Shown here: piece after piece, positions 14,595 through 22,137 of the stretch | How the letters are laid out: each line of letters begins with the position of its first letter | Numbering within the stretch: the first letter of the stretch is position 1 | IMG/VR virus record: IMGVR_UViG_3300005518_000014 | Location: 1-37,709 of that record | DNA from: a virus | Strand: one strand, 5' to 3' | DNA: 37,709 nucleotides | The notes under the pieces: generated by a model | Database searches by the model: none | Seen by the model: the letters and a program-made list of their open reading frames with translations, nothing else | What the model was told of the DNA's origin: nothing | Translations under genes and position numbers: made by a program

Positions 14595-14901
14595 GATCCA
14601 AGCCAGACGAAAGAAGCTCCTGGAGTGGCGCCTGGCGTATCCTCATTCGCATTATGAGTTGCGCGATCCACATTTACGTTCTCTGCTGGCCAATGAGCTT
14701 TGGGTTCTACGACGCAGATTGAGGGAGATCGGCGCCTCAATGACCAGCGAATCTGTGAAAGGCATTCGCATGGGACTGGAGACTATGGCCCGCCGCGTGC
14801 AGGATGTGAACAAACGCGGGATCGAGAACGTTTACGCTGAGAATTTCGCAGAGCGTGAGCAGAAGCTCATGAGCGAGGGCAACGGTCACTCCACATCGTA
14901 G
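14575..14901 (+). CDS. Small helical basic protein of unknown function
   Basis: 108 aa, with GGAGG ahead of ATG 14575. Arg-rich helices (ELWVLRRRLREIG; METMARRVQDVNKRG) suggest nucleic-acid or protein binding, but no family is recognised. Ends in GNGHSTS, like the HTH protein two genes upstream. Followed by a strong hairpin. Confidence 0.6.
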   Translation: MALNQTEIQARRKKLLEWRLAYPHSHYELRDPHLRSLLANELWVLRRRLREIGASMTSESVKGIRMGLETMARRVQDVNKRGIENVYAENFAEREQKLMSEGNGHSTS

Positions 14902-14922
14902 ACGCTGCCTTTAAAAAGCAGA

Positions 14923-14944
14923 GCGCCCGCCGGCTAGCGGGCGC
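14923..14944. terminator. GC-rich hairpin between HTH operon and integrase
   Basis: GCGCCCGC-CGGCTA-GCGGGCGC, perfect 8-bp stem. It lies after the plus-strand operon and downstream of attP on the minus side. No T-run follows on the plus side, so termination, if any, would be imperfect. On the minus strand the 3' side reads TGCTTTTTAAAGG, a better U-tract, so it may rather terminate the integrase transcript. Confidence 0.65.
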
Positions 14945-15006
14945 CCGGCAATGGCCCAGCGTCAAGGTAAGCCTCTTAACTCCAGCACCTTAACAACTTA
15001 GACCAA

Positions 15007-15053
15007 AGCGGGTGATGGGACTCGAACCCACGATATCTTGCTTGGGAAGCAAG
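15007..15053 (-). other. attP core: 3' half of a tRNA-Gly(CCC) gene
   Basis: On the minus strand the sequence reads anticodon stem CTTGC, loop TTCCCAA (anticodon CCC), stem GCAAG, variable loop ATATC, T-arm GTGGG-TTCGAGT-CCCAT, then 3' acceptor strand CACCCGC and discriminator T. The D-arm and 5' acceptor are absent. This is the usual composition of a phage attP that restores a host tRNA gene on integration. It lies 48 bp beyond the 3' end of the integrase gene. Confidence 0.88.
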
Positions 15054-15100
15054 CGTTCCCAAGTTAATATTTGGAGCGATGTACCCTGGATTATACCTTT

Positions 15101-15940
15101 CTATTCAGAATTCTCCCCTAGCAGACCGTCCACAATCAGGTATTTGCGGACCGCTTCCAGCCGCAGGGTCCGCGTGTAGCGTTTGATCATTTTCGAATCG
15201 CTCCAACGACCGCCCTCCATCAGAACTCGTTCAGGTGCCCCGTTGATCGTGCCGATCACGGCAAAGGACCTGCGGAAGTCATGCGGGGAAAGCTGAATAC
15301 CAATCTTCCGTCCCCATTCCCTGACAATTGAGTATAAGCCCTCTGGCGTAAGGCCTTCTCCAGTTCTGCTGTGCGTGAATAGGAAGCCTTGACCATCTGC
15401 AATTTTGCGGAAGGCTTTCCAGCGCTCGATATGCGCGGCAGTCTGCTCACCAAAAACGGCAGCCTCCCACTGGCCGCCTTTCGTGATCACTTGCAGGACG
15501 CGACGCTCCGTATCGGTATCGGCTTGTTGAAGCCTGCACAGTTCTGATTCGCGCAAGCCTGTATCGAGATCGAGGGAACAAATGGCGAGGTCCCTGGCTC
15601 CCTTGGGCTCATAGGGGTTGAATGACGCGAGCAGCTTCAAGGCAGTTTCTTTATCGAGCGCGCGCTGTGGCTTTCCCTGGATGCGTTTTAGTCTTGCTGT
15701 AAGAGCGGGGTGATTATGACCAAATTTCCATGCCAGATATTTTTGTGTGGCTGCCAGTCCAACACACTGGCGCGCGTTCCCCCATCCACTTTGTTCCAAA
15801 ATTTCCAATAACTCTGAGGCCGGCATATTCGCCAGATCTTGGCTCCTGGCGAATATGCGGCTCAGAACATCGAGATAGGTCCGCCGCGTAGATGCGGCAT
15901 AGGGAAACGATGCAAGGAAGTTCGCAAGATCATCATTCAT
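15101..15940 (-). CDS. int: Tyrosine recombinase (integrase)
   Basis: 279 aa, start 15940 with AGGTGAAAA upstream. An N-terminal SAM-like core-binding domain (residues ~1-85) precedes a catalytic domain with R130 (DTGLRESEL), K154 (ITKGG), H220-x-x-R223 (SPHDFRRSF), W246 at the usual His/Trp position (GGRWSD), and nucleophile Y255 (MIKRYTRT). No separate arm-binding domain is evident; the protein is XerC/D-sized. Adjacent to the tRNA-Gly fragment, which strongly supports site-specific integration. Confidence 0.95.
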   Translation of the reverse strand: MNDDLANFLASFPYAASTRRTYLDVLSRIFARSQDLANMPASELLEILEQSGWGNARQCVGLAATQKYLAWKFGHNHPALTARLKRIQGKPQRALDKETALKLLASFNPYEPKGARDLAICSLDLDTGLRESELCRLQQADTDTERRVLQVITKGGQWEAAVFGEQTAAHIERWKAFRKIADGQGFLFTHSRTGEGLTPEGLYSIVREWGRKIGIQLSPHDFRRSFAVIGTINGAPERVLMEGGRWSDSKMIKRYTRTLRLEAVRKYLIVDGLLGENSE

Positions 15941-16139
15941 TTTTCACCTGGATGTTGAAACGGCATTAGCCAGGCACGGATTACCCCCGGACCTGTTGAT
16001 GCGAATGGCGATGGATTTCGACGATCGGTCGCCACGAAATTGCAACTGTCCGCTGGCCGGAGATCTACCAGAAAACCATGAGCGGACAGTTGCAAGATGT
16101 ATTTTACCAAACAAGAAATTAACTAAAAGGAGATCTACC
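15941..16139. promoter_or_regulatory. Divergent control region with 15-bp inverted repeat
   Basis: TTGCAACTGTCCGCT (16040-16054) and AGCGGACAGTTGCAA (16081-16095) form a perfect 15-bp inverted repeat separated by 26 bases. It sits between integrase (-) and the membrane-protein operon (+). The gap contains GGAGATCTACCA and an ATG (16078) opening a 14-codon frame. An operator or an RNA hairpin sequestering a Shine-Dalgarno are both possible. Confidence 0.6.
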
Positions 16140-16337
16140 ATGTTCATGTATACCTCTCAAGAAAAGGAATCCATAAAAGCAGACTTCGAACGAGCAACTG
16201 GCACCTCTCAGCACGAAGACGAGGGACGCCAGGAAGTTAAGCAAGGATTATCCAAGTTACTTATTGCAGTGTTGGTGATTGCAGCCGCAGCGATGCTTAT
16301 CGCCGGCGTGCAAATTGCAATCCAGGCACTGCTGTGA
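16140..16337 (+). CDS. Small tail-anchored membrane protein
   Basis: 65 aa, start 16140 after AAAGGAGATCTACC. The N-terminal 40 residues are charged, and residues ~42-64 (LLIAVLVIAAAAMLIAGVQI) form one membrane helix at the C-terminus. First gene of the membrane/ATPase operon that runs to 20368. No family recognised. Confidence 0.7.
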   Translation: MFMYTSQEKESIKADFERATGTSQHEDEGRQEVKQGLSKLLIAVLVIAAAAMLIAGVQIAIQALL

Positions 16338-16365
16338 TTTGTGTGAGCAGATCAGGAGATCTACC

Positions 16366-16647
16366 ATGAAAAAATCTATTCAATCACTCGGGGGCCAGGC
16401 AGTCATTTCCAAAAGCGCGCCCGCCTTATGTCCGCGATGCAACGCGTCGATGATTGGGCGGAGCTGGCATAGCTTCCTGGGTCATCTTGGTTTGCATGGC
16501 CTGGCGAATAAGTATTTCAATGGCGATATCCATGCTGCTCAAAAACAATTGCGGGAGAATGGGCTTGCCCGCCAGGATCCATTCCCTGGGAACGGCGCGT
16601 GGCAAGCTTATCGCCCGGTACAGCAACCAACATTATGGGAGGCTTGA
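16366..16647 (+). CDS. Small zinc-finger-like protein
   Basis: 93 aa, start 16366 after CAGGAGATCTACC, an RBS almost identical to the previous gene's. The CPRCNASMIGRSWHSFLGHLG segment (residues ~22-42) gives C-x2-C followed by two His (H34, H39), a plausible zinc site. The helix LHGLANKYFNGDIHAAQKQL follows. A nucleic-acid-binding role is possible. No named family recognised. Confidence 0.62.
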   Translation: MKKSIQSLGGQAVISKSAPALCPRCNASMIGRSWHSFLGHLGLHGLANKYFNGDIHAAQKQLRENGLARQDPFPGNGAWQAYRPVQQPTLWEA

Positions 16648-16648
16648 G

Positions 16649-17092
16649 ATGTTGTATATCGTGATTGGCATCTTATTGATCATGGTGATCATCTTCGGCG
16701 TGTCTTCGGGCATGCAGTCGTATGCAAGTGCTCAGCAGGCGCAGGCGACGATTGAAGTGGCACAGGCTGCCCAGGTGAGCGCCTGGGGCAACCTGGTGAC
16801 CATTCTGACGTTTGCGATGCTGGTGGTCCTGACCGTGGCGCTGGTGGCCGCGGTGTTGTGGTTTCTGTACCGGCGTTCAACGTTGAACCGGGCCGGCAAC
16901 GATCAGCGATCAGAAGTTAGCAGGCCGATGGCAGAAGCAAGGCCACAGAGCCAGATGTCGGTGAACGAGCTCACGCAGCTGATGATGCTGGATGTGCTGC
17001 GGTCCATGCGTTCATCCGCTCCGCCTGCTTCTCTCCCGTCGGGGAATGGCAGTGGTCCGCATGATGATGAGCCACTTCAATGGCTCAAGTGA
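16649..17092 (+). CDS. Two-pass membrane protein
   Basis: 147 aa, start 16649 (GGAGGCTTGAG upstream). Helices at residues ~3-22 (YIVIGILLIMVIIFGVSS) and ~47-75 (LVTILTFAMLVVLTVALVAA), then a ~70-residue cytoplasmic tail rich in Ser/Pro/Gly. A GTTCAACGTTGAAC palindrome lies within the gene at 16875-16888, coding for STLNR. Part of the cluster around the FtsK-like ATPase. Confidence 0.68.
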   Translation: MLYIVIGILLIMVIIFGVSSGMQSYASAQQAQATIEVAQAAQVSAWGNLVTILTFAMLVVLTVALVAAVLWFLYRRSTLNRAGNDQRSEVSRPMAEARPQSQMSVNELTQLMMLDVLRSMRSSAPPASLPSGNGSGPHDDEPLQWLK

Positions 17093-17097
17093 GGTGA

Positions 17098-17274
17098 ATG
17101 ATGCTGAACACAATTCTGACGATCCTTACGTTTCTTATCGGGCTGGCACTTGGTCTGCTAGTCATCGCGATACTCATTGGCATATACGCGCTTCTCTTCG
17201 TACGAGATGATCCCTGGGGCTGGGGTGAGATCGTGGAAGAACTCAGAAAAGAATACCCCGGGAAGGGATGGTGA
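17098..17274 (+). CDS. Small membrane protein
   Basis: 58 aa, ATG-ATG start at 17098 with GAGGTGA upstream. Residues ~5-35 form a long hydrophobic helix (TILTFLIGLALGLLVIAILI), followed by an acidic cytoplasmic end (DDPWGWGEIVEELRKEYPGK). Ends one base before the lipoprotein start. Too short to be assigned; gene order and RBS make it credible. Confidence 0.65.
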   Translation: MMLNTILTILTFLIGLALGLLVIAILIGIYALLFVRDDPWGWGEIVEELRKEYPGKGW

Positions 17275-17275
17275 T

Positions 17276-18208
17276 ATGGATAAAAAACTATTCTTCACGA
17301 TCTTTGTACTCTTCGCCCTAGCGGGGTGTGGTTCTCCGCCACATCAGCAGGATCTATATTCCAATTCCGTGAGCAGTCGCGCGACCGCGGATGCCTTGCT
17401 TCAGCAGGCGCAAGTCCAGGAACTATTTCTGACGGCCACCGCTGAAGCGCCGATCATCCGGATCACCGAGACTGCTGCGGCCATGGCAATGCAACAGCAA
17501 TTGTGGACCATCACAGCACAGAGCGTGGAAGGCACGCAGATCGCTGCCATGACACAGACTTCTATGGCCTGGACGCCCACACCGAATGCCACTTCGACCG
17601 CAGCCTTTGCACTGTTGAATGCGCAAGGAACACAGATGGCCAATAATGCGATCCGTGACAATTTGGAGCTCCAACGACAACGGGATATCAACGACTTCAA
17701 GGGCAAGCTGCCTGTATATAGTTTTGTGGTCCTGGTGTTGGTGCTGGCGATCTGCATGATGTTGATCGTCCGTCGTTGGAGTTTTCAAACAGCGAAGGTG
17801 GATGATCGAGGGAATGTTTTGCCGGTACTCAATATCGTCGATGGCATATACACCGATATCGATCGCAGTCCCAATTATCAGGGGCAATTGAAAGCGGGTT
17901 TGATCAGTCGCTGGGTTGAGAAAAAGTTAAACATGACTCCTTTACTGCCTGCCGTTACAGCTGCCCGCCAGGATGCGACCACCGAACGAGATCAGATGAT
18001 CGATCTTGCGACACGTGGTCTGCCTAGCGAGGGGAAGTCAGAAGGCAGGAAGCAACTGGCAGGCCAGGCGATCATGAAACAGGTAACTGATTCCAATGTG
18101 GTAAGCCGGCACGAGATCCTGGATCCTCAGACGAGTCGTCTCGAAGTGATCGATGGGGTGATTGTCCAGGAGCTGGATAGTTCCTGGAAGGAGGCTCAAA
18201 AGAAATGA
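17276..18208 (+). CDS. Lipoprotein with a second membrane helix
   Basis: 310 aa from ATG 17276 (GGAAGGGATGGTGAT upstream). Signal peptide MDKKLFFTIFVLFALAGC has a lipobox L-A-G-C with the lipidated Cys at residue 18. Residues ~25-140 are Ala/Gln/Thr-rich and helical, with a short Thr-Pro stretch (WTPTPNATST). A membrane helix at ~146-165 (VYSFVVLVLVLAICMMLIV) is followed by a ~145-residue domain that would be cytoplasmic. So it may span from the outer leaflet into the cell. It directly precedes, and overlaps by 4 bases, the FtsK-like ATPase, so its inner domain could contact that motor. Confidence 0.75.
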   Translation: MDKKLFFTIFVLFALAGCGSPPHQQDLYSNSVSSRATADALLQQAQVQELFLTATAEAPIIRITETAAAMAMQQQLWTITAQSVEGTQIAAMTQTSMAWTPTPNATSTAAFALLNAQGTQMANNAIRDNLELQRQRDINDFKGKLPVYSFVVLVLVLAICMMLIVRRWSFQTAKVDDRGNVLPVLNIVDGIYTDIDRSPNYQGQLKAGLISRWVEKKLNMTPLLPAVTAARQDATTERDQMIDLATRGLPSEGKSEGRKQLAGQAIMKQVTDSNVVSRHEILDPQTSRLEVIDGVIVQELDSSWKEAQKK

Positions 18209-19482
18209 ATACAATTTTCAACAACACAACTTTCATTGAGCGTGTGGCATGGAAGACGCAAAACCTGCTGACGCAGTATAAGGCGTTCTATTACACATCA
18301 GGCATCGCGTTCTATTTATGGCTGAGAGCGGACCGCATCATTGTGGCGTTCAATCCGGGTGCCATCATCTCGAACCGTATCAACGATAATTTTGCTCATG
18401 ATCTTTCCACGCGGCTCGAGGGCCGGCTTGTGGTGCGCACGAACACGCGCGGCATCTTCCTGCAAGTGGGATTGAATACCCCGCCCAGGTCGATCTCCCT
18501 CGATGAAGCGCTGCCACTGGACCTGGCACAGCAGCCGTCGCCCTGGCATCTGCCAGTTGGCATGACTGAGAATGGTCCGTTGTGGATCCCGTTGATGGGT
18601 GGCATTTCATTCCTGCTGGGCGGCTCGACGGGCATGGGCAAGACAGGCGAGGAGCATGCGTGGATCCAAGCCCTGCTTCACGGAGGCAAGACCCTGGTGT
18701 TTGCATGGGACGGAAAGCACAGCGTTGAGTTCATCCGCTATGCAGATAAGCGGAACTTCCATCTGATGTTCGAGGTGGTGGAACTCGAAGCGCTGCAATC
18801 CATATTGAGGGACCGCGAGCAGCAGCTGGTGAAGAGTGGGAGCGTGAACATCCTGATGCACAACGAAGCGCATCCGGATGATGAGATTTTGCCCATCGCT
18901 CTCTTCGTGGATGAAGCTGCGGACCTGCCCGATTCGGCGAAGCTGCTGCTGAAGCAGATGATCCGGATCTATCGCTACGTGGGACTGTATCCGATCATCG
19001 CAACCAACCAGCCCACCCAGGCGGAAATGTTTGCGAAGACGAACCTTGCCACGCGTGTGGCTTTCCGTGTTCCGCAGCTCAGTGACAGCATGAGTGTCTT
19101 GGGTGCCAAGGGCGCCGAAAACCTGCCCGCTGGGGATGATGGGCGCGGGCGTGGGTTGATCATCTGGAGAGGCAGGCTGGTCGAGTTCCAGGCCTTCAAG
19201 GTGACGTACCCCCCGATCTCGGAGGAGGCGCGGCAGTTGATGGCGGACACGGCTGAAGCGGAAAGCCAGATGCCTGCCCAGGAAGACGATAAGTCTGAGC
19301 TGGTGAGGCAACTGCATGCGCAGGGGAAGTCCAACACTTTCATCGTCTATGAATTGTGGGGGAAGTCCGGGGAAGCGTTTGCGGAGCGGATGAAGCTGGT
19401 CAAGCACATTTTAGCCACTGCTTCCACTTCTACTGCTTCCAGCACCCCTGTTTCACCCCCAAATGGGCACACACGGAAGTAG
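18205..19482 (+). CDS. FtsK/HerA-type DNA translocase ATPase
   Basis: 425 aa, ATG overlapping the previous stop. Walker A GGSTGMGKT (139-147), a D-G-K motif (AWDGKH, 168-172) as in FtsK's D-P-K, Walker B IALFVDEAAD (231-240) and the sensor motif LYPIIATNQPT (261-271). Residues ~28-42 are weakly hydrophobic, a possible membrane contact. A C-terminal helical domain (~340-410) may bind DNA or partners. FtsK-like motors move double-stranded DNA in chromosome segregation and in actinomycete-type conjugation; packaging here is already served by the terminase. Its neighbours are membrane proteins, pointing to a membrane-bound complex. Confidence 0.85.
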   Translation: MNTIFNNTTFIERVAWKTQNLLTQYKAFYYTSGIAFYLWLRADRIIVAFNPGAIISNRINDNFAHDLSTRLEGRLVVRTNTRGIFLQVGLNTPPRSISLDEALPLDLAQQPSPWHLPVGMTENGPLWIPLMGGISFLLGGSTGMGKTGEEHAWIQALLHGGKTLVFAWDGKHSVEFIRYADKRNFHLMFEVVELEALQSILRDREQQLVKSGSVNILMHNEAHPDDEILPIALFVDEAADLPDSAKLLLKQMIRIYRYVGLYPIIATNQPTQAEMFAKTNLATRVAFRVPQLSDSMSVLGAKGAENLPAGDDGRGRGLIIWRGRLVEFQAFKVTYPPISEEARQLMADTAEAESQMPAQEDDKSELVRQLHAQGKSNTFIVYELWGKSGEAFAERMKLVKHILATASTSTASSTPVSPPNGHTRK

Positions 19483-19504
19483 AAGCAGTGAAAGGGAAAC
19501 TAAC

Positions 19505-19684
19505 ATGATCGGTGCATACATCACTATCGGAATATTGATCACAGTCCTGGTGCTGGTTGGATTCTCGATCCTCCAGCCCAGGCTCAGAAAATACCGACTG
19601 ATCCTCAAGCGCGTTGAGCCACGGAAGAAGCGACGCGTCAAGTCAGCAAAGAAGCGAAAATCAGTTTGGCTACGGATCGTGTAG
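19505..19684 (+). CDS. Small basic membrane protein
   Basis: 59 aa, ATG 19505 with AAAGGGAAACTAAC. One N-terminal helix (IGAYITIGILITVLVLVGFS) followed by a very basic tail (VEPRKKRRVKSAKKRKS) facing the cytoplasm and suited to DNA or RNA contact. An upstream in-frame ATG at 19463 lies within the ATPase gene and is not preferred. Confidence 0.65.
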   Translation: MIGAYITIGILITVLVLVGFSILQPRLRKYRLILKRVEPRKKRRVKSAKKRKSVWLRIV

Positions 19685-19693
19685 GGAGAAGAC

Positions 19694-20368
19694 ATGAAGA
19701 AGAAACCCAAGAGCTTGAAATTCGGAACGGTCTTGTTGATCCTGGCCGCGCTCGTGAATCTGGCCCGGTGGACTGGCTTGTTTACTTTCAGTGAGCATGC
19801 GCCTGCCTGGGTGCGGGATGCCATCCCGATCCTGGACGTGATCAGCGGCTTGTTCACTGGTTTGGCAATTGCGGGTGGGCTGGCATTCGTGGCGCATCGT
19901 TTGGGTGGCTTACAACCATTCACACCGAAGGGTAAACCAGTGATGAGATTCTGGGGCGCTGCGGTGAGTGGAATCATGATCCTGGTTTTATCTGCCTTCC
20001 TGCTGCCTCCATATGTACGCATGACGACGCCAGAAGAACTGCGCGCAGAGATCTCGGATCTGGGGGCGTGGTCTGTGATGTCGGTCCTGGTGGGTGATTT
20101 GATCATCGTAGCGATTGCTCTAGCGGACGGTAAATCCGCTGGGTTCACTCGCTCAAAGCCTGAGCGGGTTAAGAAAAGCCGCTCAGCGAAAACGAGCGGT
20201 CGCTCAGCGAAGGTCAGCAAGAAGCAAGTGAAGATTCCATGCCGCTACTCACCCTCATGCGAGAGAACTTTCGCTAGTCAGAATGCGGCCAACGCACATG
20301 CAGCGAAGTGTAAGTTCAAGACATCACTGGCTGAAGCACTGTTCACACCGGCGGATCACAAGTCATGA
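19694..20368 (+). CDS. Multi-pass membrane protein with C-terminal C2H2-like finger
   Basis: 224 aa, start 19694 after GGGAGAAGAC. Four likely membrane helices (about residues 10-28, 48-68, 85-105, 123-143). A highly basic Ser/Lys/Arg linker (~150-182) precedes IPCRYSPSCERTFASQNAAN and then AHAAKC, a C-x5-C-x12-H-x3-C pattern like a zinc finger. A membrane protein carrying a DNA-binding finger beside an FtsK-like motor suggests it tethers DNA at the membrane (inference). Overlaps the next gene by 4 bases. Confidence 0.7.
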   Translation: MKKKPKSLKFGTVLLILAALVNLARWTGLFTFSEHAPAWVRDAIPILDVISGLFTGLAIAGGLAFVAHRLGGLQPFTPKGKPVMRFWGAAVSGIMILVLSAFLLPPYVRMTTPEELRAEISDLGAWSVMSVLVGDLIIVAIALADGKSAGFTRSKPERVKKSRSAKTSGRSAKVSKKQVKIPCRYSPSCERTFASQNAANAHAAKCKFKTSLAEALFTPADHKS

Positions 20369-21243
20369 ACACACTGCAATTTACACACGACACGATTCGC
20401 ATGTTGGGCATTCATGGATTGGCGGTCTATATGCTGATGCGCTGCGCGGAAGAAGAGGGGATCGTGCCTGTCAGTCACCAATGGATTCTGGATCACATGC
20501 CTGGCAAGACCGGTCCCAACACGGTGACCGCTGAGTTGCGCAGGCTGTGCAGCCCAGAGCGGCAGATTGCAATCAGAGTTAAAGGTGGATGGAGGTTAAA
20601 CCGGGACAACGCATTTCAACTGCCACTGACCTATAACCTTCCAGAAGGCGAAAACCTCTCCCAGCGCGATTTCCTCTCCCAGAGTGAAAACCTCTCTCAG
20701 CGCGATTCTTCTGCTCCTATTATTATTATTGAATCTCCCTTAATTAATGAGTCTTTAACCAATAATAATAATAAGGACAAGATTCGCGCTCAGCGCGATT
20801 CTCAAATACAAGATTTGGGGACTGAGAGTAATCCGGAAGCCCCTTCATCTATCGACTCGGCATACCAGCGAACACCTACAGAGCTGGAAGCACTGAAAGC
20901 TGCGTTGAAGGCTCATACTATCGTCGGGAAAAAGCATGATGAGTTGGTGGCGTGTGAATGGGTCTCTGTTGAATATGTGCATGCGAGTGTGGATTTTGCA
21001 AAGGCAGAAGGACGCGGGGAATATGCGATAGGGATCGCGATCACAAGGATGCTCGCCCATGTGGATCAACCAGCGCGGCGTGAGAATGGGCACATTGAGA
21101 ATTGCAGGTGTGCGAAGTGTCAGCTGGATGATTTCTTTGGGCAGGGTGATAGGTATACGAGCGGGCCATATGCTGAATTTATCAATCGGGATGATGAAGA
21201 GGAAGATGATGTCGATGAAAGTCAGCATGAGGAGCAGCCATGA
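20365..21243 (+). CDS. Replication initiator-like winged-helix protein with internal origin-like repeats
   Basis: 292 aa. The N-terminal ~95 residues look like the winged-helix domain of phage replication/primosome proteins (LGIHGLAVYMLMRCAEEEG, WILDHMPGKTGPNTVTAELR). A linker (~95-170) is encoded by repeats: the peptide NLSQRD recurs and the DNA has iterons plus an AT-rich hairpin. A C-terminal helical domain follows, with CRCAKC (~250) and an acidic tail (DDEEEDDVDE). The domain layout and the internal repeats recall lambda O. The assignment is an inference from fold and context. Confidence 0.65.
   Translation: MNTLQFTHDTIRMLGIHGLAVYMLMRCAEEEGIVPVSHQWILDHMPGKTGPNTVTAELRRLCSPERQIAIRVKGGWRLNRDNAFQLPLTYNLPEGENLSQRDFLSQSENLSQRDSSAPIIIIESPLINESLTNNNNKDKIRAQRDSQIQDLGTESNPEAPSSIDSAYQRTPTELEALKAALKAHTIVGKKHDELVACEWVSVEYVHASVDFAKAEGRGEYAIGIAITRMLAHVDQPARRENGHIENCRCAKCQLDDFFGQGDRYTSGPYAEFINRDDEEEDDVDESQHEEQP
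20650..20800 (+). other. Candidate replication origin (iterons and AT-rich hairpin)
   Basis: Repeats of GAAAACCTCTCYCAGCGCGATT occur at 20650-20671 and 20686-20707, a partial copy at 20672-20690, and GCGCTCAGCGCGATT at 20786-20800. Between the third and fourth lies an AT-rich stretch whose arms CCTATTATTATTATTG (20716-20731) and CAATAATAATAATAAGG (20760-20776) are inverted repeats. Iterons followed by an unwinding element inside an initiator gene match the lambda ori plan. Confidence 0.6.
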
Positions 21244-21506
21244 ACGAGCGCGATCAACCGATGTTGAGCCAGGAAGATTTCCTTTTGAAATCTCGCACCT
21301 TGGGAATCAAACTGCAGGGCTTATGGTTATATACCTTTCAGGCATTGACTCTGGGCATGACACCCGAGCGCATGGCCATCATCCAGCGCACCATGCACGA
21401 AGCCAATCAACTACATGCCGAAATGTTTCCCGACTTCGAGCATTCCCTGTACAGTGACGATTATCTTTCCATGCTCGAAGATGACGATGAAAGCGCGGGT
21501 GAGTGA
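21240..21506 (+). CDS. Small helical acidic protein of unknown function
   Basis: 88 aa, ATG overlapping the initiator stop (ATGA). Mostly helical (LLKSRTLGIKLQGLWLYTFQ; PERMAIIQRTMHEANQLHAE) with an acidic C-terminus (LEDDDESAGE). It is next to the initiator, where a helicase loader or primosome partner could lie, but no family is recognised. Confidence 0.6.
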   Translation: MNERDQPMLSQEDFLLKSRTLGIKLQGLWLYTFQALTLGMTPERMAIIQRTMHEANQLHAEMFPDFEHSLYSDDYLSMLEDDDESAGE

Positions 21507-21808
21507 TGGAAAACATAACCGACAAAGAGCTTCTTAGAGGATTTACACGCGAGATCACGCAGCTTGCTCAACAGGACGTGACCATCCGCTTGAGCCTCAC
21601 ACCGGAGCAGGCGATGGCATTGATCGCTTCGGTGCAGCTCGCGAGCCGGCATCCGTTCTATACGGGTCCATCGCGGCTCGTTGCCAGACGGATCGTGGAC
21701 CGGATGCAATCTGCGTTTGGACATTATGGCGTGCCGCACATCATCGAGATCATCCGGCGCGGCTGGCTGGAAAAATACGATGAGAGCCAGGGATGGGCGC
21801 TGGAGTAA
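21506..21808 (+). CDS. Small protein of unknown function
   Basis: 100 aa, start 21506 in TGATG overlap with the previous stop. Helical; the pattern LTPEQAMALIASVQLASRHP followed by GPSRLVARRIVDRMQSAFG is common among small early phage proteins of unknown role. Translation is coupled in both directions. Confidence 0.62.
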   Translation: MENITDKELLRGFTREITQLAQQDVTIRLSLTPEQAMALIASVQLASRHPFYTGPSRLVARRIVDRMQSAFGHYGVPHIIEIIRRGWLEKYDESQGWALE

Positions 21809-21810
21809 GC

Positions 21811-22137
21811 ATGAGAATCTACATCATCACACCCGTGCGAATACCAACATCATTGGGTCAGGCGGTCCAGGCGAATAAACGCCTGGACAAGCCTCTAACC
21901 AAAACAGAGAAGCGGGTCCTTTATGTGCTGATGAAGAGCGATCTGGGAGAGATCCCGGATGAGGAAACCCGTAAGCTAATCCTGTGGGTCACCAGGACGG
22001 ACTCAAACCAATGGGCGCGGATCGTAGAAGCCAGCCCTGATAAAGCGGAGATCGTGGAAGCCATAAATAACTTTTTCTTTGGAAACTTGATCGACCGATG
22101 TATCGCTAGCAAACAAAAGGAGATCTATCATGAATGA
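21811..22137 (+). CDS. Small protein of unknown function
   Basis: 108 aa, start 21811 with TGGAGTAAGC. Begins with a hydrophobic strand (MRIYIITPVRIP), then is helical. No family recognised. Its 3' end overlaps the start of the next gene, whose RBS AAAGGAGATCTATC is embedded here. Confidence 0.58.
   Translation: MRIYIITPVRIPTSLGQAVQANKRLDKPLTKTEKRVLYVLMKSDLGEIPDEETRKLILWVTRTDSNQWARIVEASPDKAEIVEAINNFFFGNLIDRCIASKQKEIYHE

Noticed and set aside
15007-15053. Functional tRNA gene
   Set aside because: Only the 3' half (anticodon arm to acceptor) is present; D-arm and 5' acceptor are missing. It fits attP instead.
16078-16122. 14-codon frame MSGQLQDVFYQTRN between the inverted repeat and the first membrane gene
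   Set aside because: Too short to support; a leader peptide is possible but nothing proves it.
18607-19407. Minus-strand frame of 266 codons
   Set aside because: Antisense shadow of the FtsK-like gene, whose motifs are unambiguous.
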